Part shown: piece after piece, positions 16,708 to 26,717 of the stretch | How the letters are laid out: every line of letters begins with the position of its first letter | Numbering within the stretch: the first letter of the stretch is position 1 | Assembly (NCBI GenBank): GCA_947454235.1 | Contig: CANGIY010000012.1 | Coordinates: forward strand, 1 to 64,000 | Length of the DNA: 64,000 nt | Source of the DNA: Chitinophagaceae bacterium | Lineage (GTDB): Bacteria; Bacteroidota; Bacteroidia; Chitinophagales; Chitinophagaceae | Reading direction: 5' to 3' | Translations under genes and position numbers: made by a program | The notes under the pieces: generated by a model | What the model was told of the DNA's origin: nothing | Databases searched by the model: none | The model's input: the letters and a program-made list of their open reading frames with translations, nothing else

Positions 16708-17451
16708 ATGAGTAGTCAGATTACTTGTATGGTTCTCGATGATGAACCTATGGCCACCGCTCTTTTACTGAAACACCTCAGTTACTTGTTTCCAAATGTT
16801 GAAGTGCTCAATACATTTACGTCGTGGGAAGAAGCAGTGAGCGGCATTAAAAAATATCACCCAGACATTATATTCATGGATATATCAATGCCCGGCAAGT
16901 CGGGGCTTGATGTTTTGAATTTGATTCCCAATGTTGATGCTGAGGTAATATTTGTAACAGCCCATTCTGAACATGCATTGAGTGCATTTAAATTCTCTCC
17001 TTCCGGCTATGTACTCAAGCCAATTGACGATGCACAGCTGAATGTTGCGGTTTCAAAGGCCATTGAACGGGTGCAACACAAGCGTATTGCAAAGGCGAAA
17101 ACAAGTTCGAACATAGAACCTAAGATAGGAATCGCTGATAAAAGAGGCACAGATTATGTAAAGGTGAAAGACATTGTTTACATAGAGGGTTTGAAAGGAA
17201 CTACAAAAATCGTAACCACCGATAGATTACTTTCTTCCTCATCCACGTTACAGTCATTTGCTACTTCTTTAGCACCGTATTCATTTGTGCAGGTACATCG
17301 TTCATTTATAGTAAACTTAAATCATATCATCAGGTACACCAACGACGGCGGCATCGTGATGATGAACGGAGATAGCGTACCTCTTTCTCGCAATTCGAAA
17401 GAGGAGTTCCAGGAAAAATTTATCAAAATGACGAAAAATTCCGGCTCATAG
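16708..17451 (+). CDS. LytTR-family response regulator
   Basis: 247 residues. Receiver domain (1-125): acidic pocket D11-D12-E13, phosphoacceptor D58 in IIFMDISMPGKSG, switch region FVTAHSEHAL and the conserved lysine in YVLKPIDDAQL. A short linker leads to a LytTR DNA-binding domain (about 140-245: YVKVKDIVYIEGLKG, VQVHRSFIVNLNHI). It is the cytoplasmic output for the LytS-type kinase whose start lies 17 bp downstream of its stop. Targets are unknown; LytTR proteins bind imperfect 9-bp repeats upstream of their targets. Confidence 0.95.
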   Translation: MSSQITCMVLDDEPMATALLLKHLSYLFPNVEVLNTFTSWEEAVSGIKKYHPDIIFMDISMPGKSGLDVLNLIPNVDAEVIFVTAHSEHALSAFKFSPSGYVLKPIDDAQLNVAVSKAIERVQHKRIAKAKTSSNIEPKIGIADKRGTDYVKVKDIVYIEGLKGTTKIVTTDRLLSSSSTLQSFATSLAPYSFVQVHRSFIVNLNHIIRYTNDGGIVMMNGDSVPLSRNSKEEFQEKFIKMTKNSGS

Positions 17452-17467
17452 CTAATTGTACCCTCTG

Positions 17468-20400
17468 ATGAATAAAACAGTAAACATAATCGTTGCGTTT
17501 TTTTTATTCATTTGCGCCAATTGTTTCAAAAGTTTGGCGCAGGCTAATGTGTACAACTTGAATGAAACGAATGGTTTACCCGCCAATCATGTTTACGGCA
17601 CCATAGAAGATCATTTCGGGTATTTATGGATAAGCACCGAAAATGGTGTTGTTAAATACAACGGTTATGAATGCAGGACTTTCAATGAAAATGACGGCAT
17701 CGTTAAATCAGATATTTATCAAACGTTTGAAGATAGCACTGGCAAAATTTGGTTGGGATCAATGGCCAGTGAAATGGGTTACATTTTTCAGGATGAATAT
17801 CATAAAGTCAAATTTTTTGATGATAACCGGAAGATAATTATTAACCCTCCAATGATATACCCAACCAACTTTGAGCATTGGGGTAAAAATGTAGCTTTTT
17901 TAACACCCTATGTTAGCAACAAGAAAATGCCAAATTTGTGTATCAATCGAAACGATACCGTATTTATTTACGAGTGCCCGGACTCAATTTTAAATAAACA
18001 TACAGATTCAAAATCTGACATTCGTTGGAAAATAAGAAATAACAAAAGTGCATTCTTAATTGTCGACGGCATAGTGTATTCAGTTTTCTTTAATGCAGGA
18101 AAACCAGTTTTTAATAGACTGCTCAGGTTTCCAAATGGGTGGTCTTTTTTTAATTCGCTGGATTTCGGAAAGTACTTACTGCATTTAGACACTCACTTTG
18201 CACTTGATTCAATTGGTATTTTGAGTGTTGTTACTGGGAAATCAAAAAATATTCATTTGAATCTTAAAGACAAATCATTTGAAGAATTCTCCAATGTAGG
18301 CGATAGTATTGCCAGAATTATTGGTAAAAAGTATGTTTACGACTTCGATATTCGTAAAAATGCAATTGTGAATGTGGAGCTGAATTCCAAATCTTCGACG
18401 AAGGTTAAATATGATGTTTGGACCCACGAGCGGCTCACGGCAGGTGGCGGACTCAATCTCACCTCAAGTTCAGGCAACGAATTCATTCGACAAAACTTTA
18501 GCTTAGAAAATTATTCTTTTTTAAACTACGATTTAGACGGGAACATATATTGGGGGAAAATAGACAGTGTAGCCGTCTTTGACAAAAACAATAAACTTCT
18601 TTACAGTTTTTACTCCGGAATCAAACGTCCTTCAACACTTTACTGCCTAAATCAGGATTATTCAATAATCTCATCTAAAGCAAACGGAAGCTATTTATTT
18701 AATCGTCACACAAAACGAGTATACCCGTTTATACGTGATTTTTCTTCAGATATATTTGCATATGACCACAGTGGTTGCATTTGGGTGTCAACAGTTGTCG
18801 GTCTTTGCAAGATGTTTTTTAACTTAAGCACCTTGCAAAATTCGAAAAAATTGAATTTTGAATCTTCAAATAGTAGCTATACTAATCCTCTCATACAGGT
18901 AAACGAGACAAGGTATCACTCATTGCTTTTTGTTGATGAAGAACAAGTTGTTTACGCAGCCTCTTTGAACTCCATTGTTCGAATAAGACAAGCTTCATTC
19001 GATTCTTTACCACTTCCATTCATGAAAAGAGAAGGCATTCGGTATATAAAAAAACTCCTTTATGATTCAGCCTCGAGAACTTTTTTCCTTCAATCTTATA
19101 ACAAGATTTTTATTTACAATACAATTCAGGCAACTTTAGAAGAAGTTTTCACAAATTACAAATTAGATAATGCCAAAATCGGGCTTCACAACAACACTAT
19201 ATATTGTTTGACAAAAGCTGGTATATTTTATAGTAAAATTATTGGCCACAACAAGTTAGGAAACTATGAGTCTATTATTAACCCTAAGGGCACGCTATAC
19301 AATCGAGTTTTCGATTTTAGTATTGGTGATAGTAACATTTTACTAAGTACAGAAAAAGGCATTTACATTGTAAAATTGCAGAATGATTCAAACAAATTAA
19401 CAGAATCCGCCAACAAATCACTTAGATTCTATCACATTTATAGGAACGAAACGATTCCTTTTAATGGACACGATACCATCGTTTTAGACCACAATGATTT
19501 AAACCTAAAATTTGACGTCATTAATCCTAATGGCATCGGACAATTAAGTCAAATCTGCCTTATTAATGGCAAAAAGATCATCTCAAAGAATTGTGAAATT
19601 AATTTAAATAGCTTGCTAACCCCGGGGAAATTCACCGATGTTGATATTGTGTTTTACGATAACGTATGGAAAAGTGAAACAATGCATATTACCCTTCTAT
19701 TACATCCTTTTTGGTGGGAGAAAATTATTTACAGCAGGTTCAACTGGCTTTGGGCAATTATTCTTCTCCTTTTATTACTTATTCCCACTACACTGTTCAC
19801 TAGAAAATGGGTGAATAAAATCAATGCCCGTCGTGTGCTTAATCAGGAAATTGAAATTAAGGCAATTTACTCGCAAATAAATCCGCATTTTATTTTCAAC
19901 TCCTTAAATACCGCTTTATATTTAATTTCTGAACACAAAACGGACAGTGCATTCAACCATGTCAACAGATTTTCAAAGTTGTTGCGCGCTTACTTATCAT
20001 CATCAAGAAATAAATTCATTACATTATCTGCTGAAATTGAAAATATTAACAACTACGTTCAACTTCAGCAAATAAGATTTACAGACCTTTTTGATTTCGA
20101 ACTAAGGGTTGATGAGAAACTTTCACCTTCCAACATAAAAATACCATCGTTGATATTACAACCACTCGTTGAAAATGCTATTAACCACGGTTTGTTTCAT
20201 CTAAAAGAGCGGAGAGGGCTTCTTCTTTGCGAATTCCAAAAAGATGAAACCAATGGCGGGCTCATTTGTATAATTGATGATAATGGAATAGGAAGAGAAG
20301 CTGCGAAATCGATTACCGAAAACAGATTGATAAAAAAAGAATCTTTTGGCAGCGTGCTCATTTCAGAACTAATTAGCATCTTTAACAAATATGAAAGAAT

Positions 20401-20491
20401 GAAAATATCTATTGAATACTTTGATAAAACCCTACCGGAACGAGGAACAAAGGTGATTCTTAAAATTGGAAAACCGATTTCAAAACAGTAG
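17468..20491 (+). CDS. Beta-propeller LytS-type sensor histidine kinase (copy 1)
   Basis: 1007 residues from ATG 17468; a TTG four codons earlier is a weaker start. Signal peptide (about 1-25), then Reg_prop-type propeller repeats (NGLPANHVYGTIEDHFGYL, IWLGSMASEMGYIF and further blades), a Y_Y_Y-type domain (about 640-735), one transmembrane helix (about 745-770) and a His_kinase domain. The phospho-acceptor is about H807 in SQINPHFIFNSLN; ATP-binding boxes are LQPLVENAINHGL and IIDDNGIGREA. It should sense a periplasmic ligand and phosphorylate the LytTR regulator just upstream. A close paralog follows at 20675; the regulator is not duplicated. AT-richer than nearby metabolic genes. Confidence 0.93.
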   Translation: MNKTVNIIVAFFLFICANCFKSLAQANVYNLNETNGLPANHVYGTIEDHFGYLWISTENGVVKYNGYECRTFNENDGIVKSDIYQTFEDSTGKIWLGSMASEMGYIFQDEYHKVKFFDDNRKIIINPPMIYPTNFEHWGKNVAFLTPYVSNKKMPNLCINRNDTVFIYECPDSILNKHTDSKSDIRWKIRNNKSAFLIVDGIVYSVFFNAGKPVFNRLLRFPNGWSFFNSLDFGKYLLHLDTHFALDSIGILSVVTGKSKNIHLNLKDKSFEEFSNVGDSIARIIGKKYVYDFDIRKNAIVNVELNSKSSTKVKYDVWTHERLTAGGGLNLTSSSGNEFIRQNFSLENYSFLNYDLDGNIYWGKIDSVAVFDKNNKLLYSFYSGIKRPSTLYCLNQDYSIISSKANGSYLFNRHTKRVYPFIRDFSSDIFAYDHSGCIWVSTVVGLCKMFFNLSTLQNSKKLNFESSNSSYTNPLIQVNETRYHSLLFVDEEQVVYAASLNSIVRIRQASFDSLPLPFMKREGIRYIKKLLYDSASRTFFLQSYNKIFIYNTIQATLEEVFTNYKLDNAKIGLHNNTIYCLTKAGIFYSKIIGHNKLGNYESIINPKGTLYNRVFDFSIGDSNILLSTEKGIYIVKLQNDSNKLTESANKSLRFYHIYRNETIPFNGHDTIVLDHNDLNLKFDVINPNGIGQLSQICLINGKKIISKNCEINLNSLLTPGKFTDVDIVFYDNVWKSETMHITLLLHPFWWEKIIYSRFNWLWAIILLLLLLIPTTLFTRKWVNKINARRVLNQEIEIKAIYSQINPHFIFNSLNTALYLISEHKTDSAFNHVNRFSKLLRAYLSSSRNKFITLSAEIENINNYVQLQQIRFTDLFDFELRVDEKLSPSNIKIPSLILQPLVENAINHGLFHLKERRGLLLCEFQKDETNGGLICIIDDNGIGREAAKSITENRLIKKESFGSVLISELISIFNKYERMKISIEYFDKTLPERGTKVILKIGKPISKQ

Positions 20492-20674
20492 ATTTCCGAT
20501 AATACATTCAAAGCACATAATACCCAAGACTGGAACAAATATCTTTAGAAATGGTAAAACACAAATTCAAACTAATTTCCCTAATGCGTAAATGGCCATT
20601 TTCATCAAATTTACATTGGTTTTTATTTTCTTGGTTTCCATTCTACAAACGGTGAAGGAGTAAAACTTAAATCG

Positions 20675-23600
20675 ATGAAACCATTATTTTGTTCAATCTT
20701 CTTTCTTGTCATTGCACCTTTCTTATCATTTAGTCAAAAAAATGCCAAGAAATACCTGTTCAATTTAAATGAGTCAAATGGGCTGCCGTCTAACCATGTT
20801 TACGGAACCATTGAAGATCAACTGGGCTATTTATGGATCAGTACAGATAAAGGAGTAGTGAAATACAATGGCTATGAATGTCGTGTCTTTAATGAAAATG
20901 ATGGTATTGCAAAATCTGATATTTTTCAAACATTTGAAGACAGCACCGGGAAAATATGGTTGGGCTCAATGTCGAGTGAAATGGGCTATATTTTTCAGGA
21001 TGAATATCACAAAGTCAAATTTTTCGATGTAAAACAAAACAAGTCAATTTCCCCTAATATGGTCTTTCCTACAGAATTCAAATGTTGGGGAAAGAATGTT
21101 GCATTTACCTCACCTTACGTAGGAGACAAAGGTCAGCCTGCATTATGCATAACGAGCCTTGATACAGTTTTTGTCTACTCCCCACCCGACTCTATTTTTA
21201 AAAAGTACTTTCATGAATATTCAGTTTCAAAATGGAAAATAAATAACAACCAAACAGCTGTCTATATTCTTGATGAAAATTTCTTTTCGTTTTCCAGAAA
21301 TTCAGTTGTACCAAAATTTCAATTTCTTTATACTGCGTCAGATATTGATCGAATTTCAAATTTGATTGACTTCGGAAGATATTGGCTTTGCTTTGAAGAA
21401 CACTCCAGTTTAGGTTCCTTAGATGTTTTCGATGTAAAAACTGGGCTGAATAGAAAAATAAATTTAAAACTTGATGATCCACTTTTTGAAAGAATTGAAA
21501 AGTTGAACGATAGCGAGGCGCAAATATTTTCTAAAAAATTTGTTTACAAATTCAACATTAACTGTGGCAAAATTGTTCAAAAACATAACTTTTCTGACTT
21601 TGATTCTGTGCAAAAAACAAACTTATGGTCCTTCGAAGTGTTGAAAGGAGAAAAAGGGTTTAACCTGCGCCCTTATTTATCGAGTCAATTCAAACACCAA
21701 AATTTTGAACTTGAAAATTTCAATTTTGTTGGTAACGGTAAAAATGGAGCGATTTTATGGTCAAAAAATGACTCATTTGCTCTATTCGATAAAAATAACA
21801 AACTGATATACAAAATTTTCAACGGGATTAAAAAACCAGGTACTGTCACACACTTAAAGAGAGATAGTTTCCTTGTTTTATCGAAGTCAAAAGGCTGCTT
21901 TTTATGGGAAACTGACAAAAGAAAATTTTCAGTTTTCAATGCCACCCTATCTGGAGATGCAATTGTATTAGATTCCGCCAATAACTATTGGCTTACAACT
22001 GCGGTTGGCTTACGCAGGGGACACCTAAAAGCCAATCTTAAAAAAGATGCCGGCACAATTAAAGGGCTTTTAAACTTATCAACCGAAGAAATACCTGATA
22101 AAAAAATTGATGAGACCCGATTCCATTCTCTTATAATTGACAACCAGAAAAAAGAAGTCTATGCCGCATCCTTAAATTCAGTGGTAATTGTACACAACGA
22201 CCGAGTTGAGCGCCTTCCACTGCAATTCATGGAAAAAGAGGGCATAAAATTTATAAAAAAACTCTTATTTGATTCACTGAGCAAAACATTCATTCTTCAA
22301 ACTTTTAATAAACTTTTTTTATACAAACCTATAGAGGGCGAGGTAAAAGAGATATTCGCAGAATATAAACTTGATGATGCAGTTGTAAGAATAAATAAAA
22401 ACAAGATTTTTTGCGCAATCCCTGGTGGTCTTGCATTTTGTACGATTGCTGGAGAAAACAAAGTTGAAAATTACCAATCAATCCCAAATCCAAAGGGAAT
22501 CTTTTATCGCTCAGTTTTTGATTTTAGTGTAGGAGACAGCAATATCTTAATAAACACAGATCAAAGTATTTATTTAGTCAATTTCTTACAGTCGAATCAG
22601 GAAACAACTACTAAAGGTACTTTGAGATTCTACTACTTATATAAAAAAACACCTTTTGAGTTTAAAACGTCTGACACCACAATCTTTGATCATAAAGATT
22701 TAAACCTCAAATTCGACGTTGTAAACCCCAACGGTATCGGGCATTTAAGCCTCACTTACTTTCTGAAAGGGAAAAAGTATGTTTCAAAAAACTGCGAAGT
22801 AAATTTGAACGGTTTAATAACCCCGGGCGAGTACACCGATTTAAAAATCGTTTTTAACGACGATGCCTGGAAAAGTGAGCCAAAAGTACTTAAAGTATAT
22901 TTGACGCCTCTTTGGTGGGAGGCCATCGTTTACAGTAAATTTGTTTGGGTGTGGCTGACACTATTACTGGTGATATTACTCATACCTACTGCATTATTAA
23001 CCAGAAAATGGGTCAATAGAATTAATGCCAGAAAAACGCTGAATCAGGATATCGAAATAAAATCAATTTACTCACAAATTAACCCGCACTTTATCTTTAA
23101 TTCGTTGAACACCGCCTTATATCTCATCTCTGAACGTAAAAACGAAAGTGCGTTCAACCATGTCAGCAGGTTCTCAAAACTGTTACGCGCTTACTTATCA
23201 TCATCTAGAAATAAATTCATTTCACTCGCCGATGAAATTGAGAACATCACCAACTATGTGCAGCTTCAGCAAATAAGATTCACCGATTTGTTTGAATTCA
23301 AACTGATTGTAGATGACAACTTGTCAACATCAAACATAAAAATACCATCATTGATTCTGCAACCATTGGTTGAAAACGCCATCAATCACGGTTTATTCCA
23401 CCTTAAAGATAGAAAGGGCACTCTCACTTGCGAGTTTAAAAGCGATGCTTCGGGCAAAGGACTGGTTTGCATCGTTGACGACGATGGCGTGGGCAGGGCT
23501 TTTGCCAAATCAATAGCTGAAAACAGCCTCATAAAGAAAGAATCATTTGGCAGTATGTTGATCAATGACCTCATAACCATTTTCAACAAGTACGAAAAAA

Positions 23601-23689
23601 TGGGTATCTCAATTGCCTATTTTGATAAGGAAGCACCGGCACACGGTACAAAAGTGGTATTGACAATCGCACACCCAAAAACGAATTAA
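20675..23689 (+). CDS. Beta-propeller LytS-type sensor histidine kinase (copy 2)
   Basis: 1004 residues, same architecture as the preceding gene: signal peptide (MKPLFCSIFFLVIAPFLSFS), Reg_prop propeller, Y_Y_Y-type domain, a TM helix, and a His_kinase domain with SQINPHFIFNSLN (His about residue 806), LQPLVENAINHGL and VDDDGVGRAFA. The first 100 mature residues and the last 260 are nearly the same as copy 1, while the middle propeller blades differ strongly. The 183-bp gap between the copies and the common regulator at 16708 suggest tandem duplication followed by divergence of the sensing surface. Both may signal to that regulator, or form heterodimers; this is inferred. Confidence 0.93.
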   Translation: MKPLFCSIFFLVIAPFLSFSQKNAKKYLFNLNESNGLPSNHVYGTIEDQLGYLWISTDKGVVKYNGYECRVFNENDGIAKSDIFQTFEDSTGKIWLGSMSSEMGYIFQDEYHKVKFFDVKQNKSISPNMVFPTEFKCWGKNVAFTSPYVGDKGQPALCITSLDTVFVYSPPDSIFKKYFHEYSVSKWKINNNQTAVYILDENFFSFSRNSVVPKFQFLYTASDIDRISNLIDFGRYWLCFEEHSSLGSLDVFDVKTGLNRKINLKLDDPLFERIEKLNDSEAQIFSKKFVYKFNINCGKIVQKHNFSDFDSVQKTNLWSFEVLKGEKGFNLRPYLSSQFKHQNFELENFNFVGNGKNGAILWSKNDSFALFDKNNKLIYKIFNGIKKPGTVTHLKRDSFLVLSKSKGCFLWETDKRKFSVFNATLSGDAIVLDSANNYWLTTAVGLRRGHLKANLKKDAGTIKGLLNLSTEEIPDKKIDETRFHSLIIDNQKKEVYAASLNSVVIVHNDRVERLPLQFMEKEGIKFIKKLLFDSLSKTFILQTFNKLFLYKPIEGEVKEIFAEYKLDDAVVRINKNKIFCAIPGGLAFCTIAGENKVENYQSIPNPKGIFYRSVFDFSVGDSNILINTDQSIYLVNFLQSNQETTTKGTLRFYYLYKKTPFEFKTSDTTIFDHKDLNLKFDVVNPNGIGHLSLTYFLKGKKYVSKNCEVNLNGLITPGEYTDLKIVFNDDAWKSEPKVLKVYLTPLWWEAIVYSKFVWVWLTLLLVILLIPTALLTRKWVNRINARKTLNQDIEIKSIYSQINPHFIFNSLNTALYLISERKNESAFNHVSRFSKLLRAYLSSSRNKFISLADEIENITNYVQLQQIRFTDLFEFKLIVDDNLSTSNIKIPSLILQPLVENAINHGLFHLKDRKGTLTCEFKSDASGKGLVCIVDDDGVGRAFAKSIAENSLIKKESFGSMLINDLITIFNKYEKMGISIAYFDKEAPAHGTKVVLTIAHPKTN

Positions 23690-23711
23690 AGGTTTAGCGC
23701 GCTAAAATGCA

Positions 23712-23739
23712 TTGAACACTAAACAAAATGGTAACTTTG
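23712..23739 (+). promoter_or_regulatory. Promoter of the dihydroorotase-like gene
   Basis: TTG (23712-23714), 17-nt spacer and TAACTTTG (23732-23739), a full match to the -7 consensus TAnnTTTG. Predicted leader about 28 nt. Confidence 0.6.
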
Positions 23740-23771
23740 CCCCCCGGTTGCACTAAAACCATTGTTTCAAA

Positions 23772-25064
23772 ATGCTTATTCAGTTAAAGAATGTAAGGCT
23801 AATTCATCAAACGTCGCCTTTGCATAATCATCTGGTAAATATTACCGTTTCCGATGGCGTTGTTACTGAAATTGAGAAAAAAGGGAAAGCCGGCAAAACG
23901 GCAAAATCAGAAATTTTTCAGGATGGACTTTTAATAGAAAGTGCGAATGATGTTTGCGTTTCACTTGGATGGGTCGATGTACTTGCCGATTATTGTGAGC
24001 CGGGTTACGAGCATAAAGAAACGCTGGCAAGCGGCATAGCTACCGCTGCAGCGGCGGGGTTCACCGATGTGTTTGTAGCTCCTAATACCAAGCCTGCAAC
24101 AGCCAACAAATCATCAGTTCAATTCATAAAAGAACAGGCAAACAGTGCTGCTATTCGCCTTCACCCACTAGGTGCGGTTACCCAGAATATAGAAGGTACG
24201 AGCCTGGCTGAAATGATGGACATGCGCTCGGCGGGTGCAATCGCTTTCTCTGACGGGTGGAAACCTGTTCAAAATGCCGGATTGTTGGCTAAAGCGCTTG
24301 AATACGTAAAAGCATTCAAGGGTTGCATTATTCAAATCCCGGTTGATCAGTCACTTTCTTCGGGAGGACTCATGAATGAGAGCGATGTTTCAACATCTAT
24401 GGGTATGCCCGGCATTCCATATCTGGCAGAAACATTGATAGTTCACCGCGACTTGGAATTGCTCAAATACACCGATTCAAAATTGCATATAACGGGTATT
24501 TCGACAGCAGAATCGGTTGACATGGTGCGAAAAGCTAAAGCAAACGGACTGAATGTAACTTGTTCAGTAAGTCCTTACCACCTCATATTCACCGAAGAGA
24601 TACTGCGTAAGTACGACGCCACCTACAAAGTGAACCCACCACTTCGCAGCGAAACAGATAGGGTTGCGCTTGCAGAAGGCGTTAAAGATGGTACAATTGA
24701 TTGTATCGCCTCTCATCATCGTCCACAAGACTGGGATGCTAAGGTGAAGGAGTTTGAGTATGCACTTGAAGGCATTGCAATGCAAGAGAGCATGTTCCCG
24801 GCTTTATGGCATCACCTACATCAAAATTTGCCTGTTGAAACACTTGTAGCTACACTATCAACCAACCCTAATCGCATTTTCAATATTGAAAATCAAATTT
24901 CAGTGGGAAATGAGGCATGCCTGACTTTGTTCACTACTTCTGAAACAACGAATAAACAGTCAATTAAATCAAAAGCATTTAATAACCCGTGCAAAGGAAT
25001 GGAACTGAAGGGAAAGGTTTTAGGAATCATCAACAAACACAAAATAGTATTGAATGGCAGATAA
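23772..25064 (+). CDS. Dihydroorotase homolog lacking metal ligands (probable pseudoenzyme)
   Basis: 430 residues of the class I dihydroorotase/allantoinase amidohydrolase fold. The canonical IDxHxHxREPG strand reads VDVLADYCEPG: both metal His are L71 and D73 and the substrate Arg is C75. VAPNTKPA and LHITGISTAESV are kept. Late in the chain the catalytic Asp region reads DCIASHHRPQ in place of DxIATDHAPH. The protein is therefore probably inactive, like the dihydroorotase-like partners of aspartate transcarbamoylase; scaffolding of PyrB is the likeliest role but pyrB is not in this window. It has its own promoter and its end overlaps the next gene by 11 bp. Confidence 0.85.
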   Translation: MLIQLKNVRLIHQTSPLHNHLVNITVSDGVVTEIEKKGKAGKTAKSEIFQDGLLIESANDVCVSLGWVDVLADYCEPGYEHKETLASGIATAAAAGFTDVFVAPNTKPATANKSSVQFIKEQANSAAIRLHPLGAVTQNIEGTSLAEMMDMRSAGAIAFSDGWKPVQNAGLLAKALEYVKAFKGCIIQIPVDQSLSSGGLMNESDVSTSMGMPGIPYLAETLIVHRDLELLKYTDSKLHITGISTAESVDMVRKAKANGLNVTCSVSPYHLIFTEEILRKYDATYKVNPPLRSETDRVALAEGVKDGTIDCIASHHRPQDWDAKVKEFEYALEGIAMQESMFPALWHHLHQNLPVETLVATLSTNPNRIFNIENQISVGNEACLTLFTTSETTNKQSIKSKAFNNPCKGMELKGKVLGIINKHKIVLNGR

Positions 25065-25572
25065 TATCGCACCAGTTCAAAGTCAACACATTAAGGTGGG
25101 TATTGTTACCGGTCTGGCGGTTTGCCTGTGTTTTCTGGCGGTTTACAAATCAGGTATTGACACTAAATACCCCGCTTCGCAGTTTTTATTTGCCTTTGTT
25201 TTTGCATTAGGTTTAGCTGTAAACGGCTTTATTTTCGGTAAAATAAACGGCTATCAGGTTTCCTTCGGGCAGGCTTTCTCCAACAGTTTCAAAGCCGGGC
25301 TTATCATTACACTGTTTTGGGTGGCTTACGATGTCATCTCTCTTTATGCTTTTCCTGAAATAAAACAAAGTCAGATTGACAGAATGGAAGCTGAGAAAGT
25401 CATTCATTCAACTAAAATGACGAATCAGGAGATAGACAAAAGCATCGCTGACTTTAAGGCGCACTATCACACTATGCTATTGCAGGTCACTGTCTTTTGG
25501 TCGTTGATCATCAATGCTTCCAGCTCAGTGATGGGCGGAATGATGGCTACCATGCGCAAACGCATTGCCTAG
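25054..25572 (+). CDS. DUF4199-like membrane protein
   Basis: 172 residues. Four hydrophobic segments (about 13-30, 44-65, 83-105 and 145-165) with a polar stretch from 110 to 145 (PEIKQSQIDRMEAEKVIHST). This four-helix pattern with the cytoplasmic or periplasmic charged loop fits DUF4199-like proteins of Bacteroidota. Function is unknown. Its start overlaps the end of the dihydroorotase-like gene by 11 bp, so the two are co-translated and probably co-regulated, although no functional link is evident. Confidence 0.75.
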   Translation: MADNIAPVQSQHIKVGIVTGLAVCLCFLAVYKSGIDTKYPASQFLFAFVFALGLAVNGFIFGKINGYQVSFGQAFSNSFKAGLIITLFWVAYDVISLYAFPEIKQSQIDRMEAEKVIHSTKMTNQEIDKSIADFKAHYHTMLLQVTVFWSLIINASSSVMGGMMATMRKRIA

Positions 25573-25592
25573 TTGAGCCATTGCACCTCGCT

Positions 25593-26498
25593 TTAATCGT
25601 TTTGGTGCCTGTACATTTCCCAAGGATCTTTGCTGATAAAGATTTTGCGTTCTTGTTTAACATGGTGGTTTTCATCGTATAACTGTACAGTGTAGCTACC
25701 TGCAGGGTCTTTATTGGGGTCGAATTCAATGGTCGCTGAAATTTCGTCGTTGTTCATCTCCCAGCCACTTTCAATTTTGCGATATACCGACCCGTCAGCC
25801 TTGCGTATTACAAGGTACATGTGGCGATACCCTTCGTAACCCCACGTAAAGAGCAATACTATTTTTGCGTTCTTTGCATTTACTGGTGGACCACCAGCGC
25901 GCCCTTCCAGTTTGTTTTCGACGTAGTATTTTGGGTCGGCTATCTTTTTGTTTTTGGCTATATAACCCGATAGCTGTTTTGATTGTACGTAGTAATCATG
26001 ATGATAAACTGTGTTTACGCAGTTGTTATCGGTATAGCACCAAGTGCCGTATTGTATAAGTGGATGGGGTATTTTGTTCTTCCTTGCAAATTTGAGCATG
26101 CCTGTCAAAGATGAATCTGCCTTCTTCCAGAAAGTGAACTTCAGCCCTTTTGTGGGCGCATGTCGGGTTAGGTTGGCGCAATATGTCTGTACGGTAGTGT
26201 CCTTCTTTTCACCTGCGTTCAACGTCAATGACTCCCCACCAAGGCACAAAAGATTCTGATAGGCTTCATCTTGAGCCTGAAATAGAGTACCCGCATCAAC
26301 ATCTATAGTCAATTTATTTGTAGAATTGTTAGTGATGGAAAGATTAAGCACTTTACCACAAAAACCACCCAGACCTGTTGCCTCGACTTTTACCAAATTA
26401 GATTTTATGGCTGCCGAAATGGGTATGTGTCTTGTACTATCCTGCGCATTGGCTGCAGTAAAAGCGAATAACAAGATGAAAACAAAGAGCTGTTTCAT
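25593..26498 (-). CDS. Secreted protein of unknown function
   Basis: 301 residues, not recognised. Signal peptide MKQLFVFILLFAFTAANAQ (cleavage after AQ). The first half (about 25-115) looks like a beta-sandwich module (VLNLSITNNSTNKLTIDVDAG) with several Cys (FCGK, LLCLGG, TYCAN) that could form disulfides. The second half has CYTDNNCVNTVYHHDYY and ends in a strand-rich domain (KIVLLFTWGYEGYRHMYLVI). It should be periplasmic or on the cell surface. It is convergent with the DUF4199-like gene, 20 bp apart, and has no obvious partner. Confidence 0.65.
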   Translation of the reverse strand: MKQLFVFILLFAFTAANAQDSTRHIPISAAIKSNLVKVEATGLGGFCGKVLNLSITNNSTNKLTIDVDAGTLFQAQDEAYQNLLCLGGESLTLNAGEKKDTTVQTYCANLTRHAPTKGLKFTFWKKADSSLTGMLKFARKNKIPHPLIQYGTWCYTDNNCVNTVYHHDYYVQSKQLSGYIAKNKKIADPKYYVENKLEGRAGGPPVNAKNAKIVLLFTWGYEGYRHMYLVIRKADGSVYRKIESGWEMNNDEISATIEFDPNKDPAGSYTVQLYDENHHVKQERKIFISKDPWEMYRHQND

Positions 26499-26693
26499 AT
26501 TTTACGATTGGTAGTTACTTGAATAACACTCAAATTGTTACGAATTTATTGTTTTTCCTTCATAAAAAAATGAATGTCGATATGCAGCTAATAGACTCCA
26601 ATGAAATTTTACCGGGCTCCCCTTTAAAATGTATGTAAAAACACAAATATTGGGGGTGTTCTAATTTCCTTTCCCTCGCTGTACAATTCAGAT

Positions 26694-26701
26694 TATCTTT
26701 G
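26694..26701 (+). promoter_or_regulatory. -7 box of the serS promoter
   Basis: TATCTTTG followed by CG, a full match to TAnnTTTG(C). The matching -33 box is weak. It predicts a start about 10 nt ahead of the serS ATG at 26718. Confidence 0.5.
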
Positions 26702-26717
26702 CGTCAAATCCGTACCC

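Noticed and set aside
17456..17467. TTG start four codons ahead of the first LytS kinase
   Set aside because: The ATG at 17468 gives a cleaner signal peptide and needs no rare start codon.
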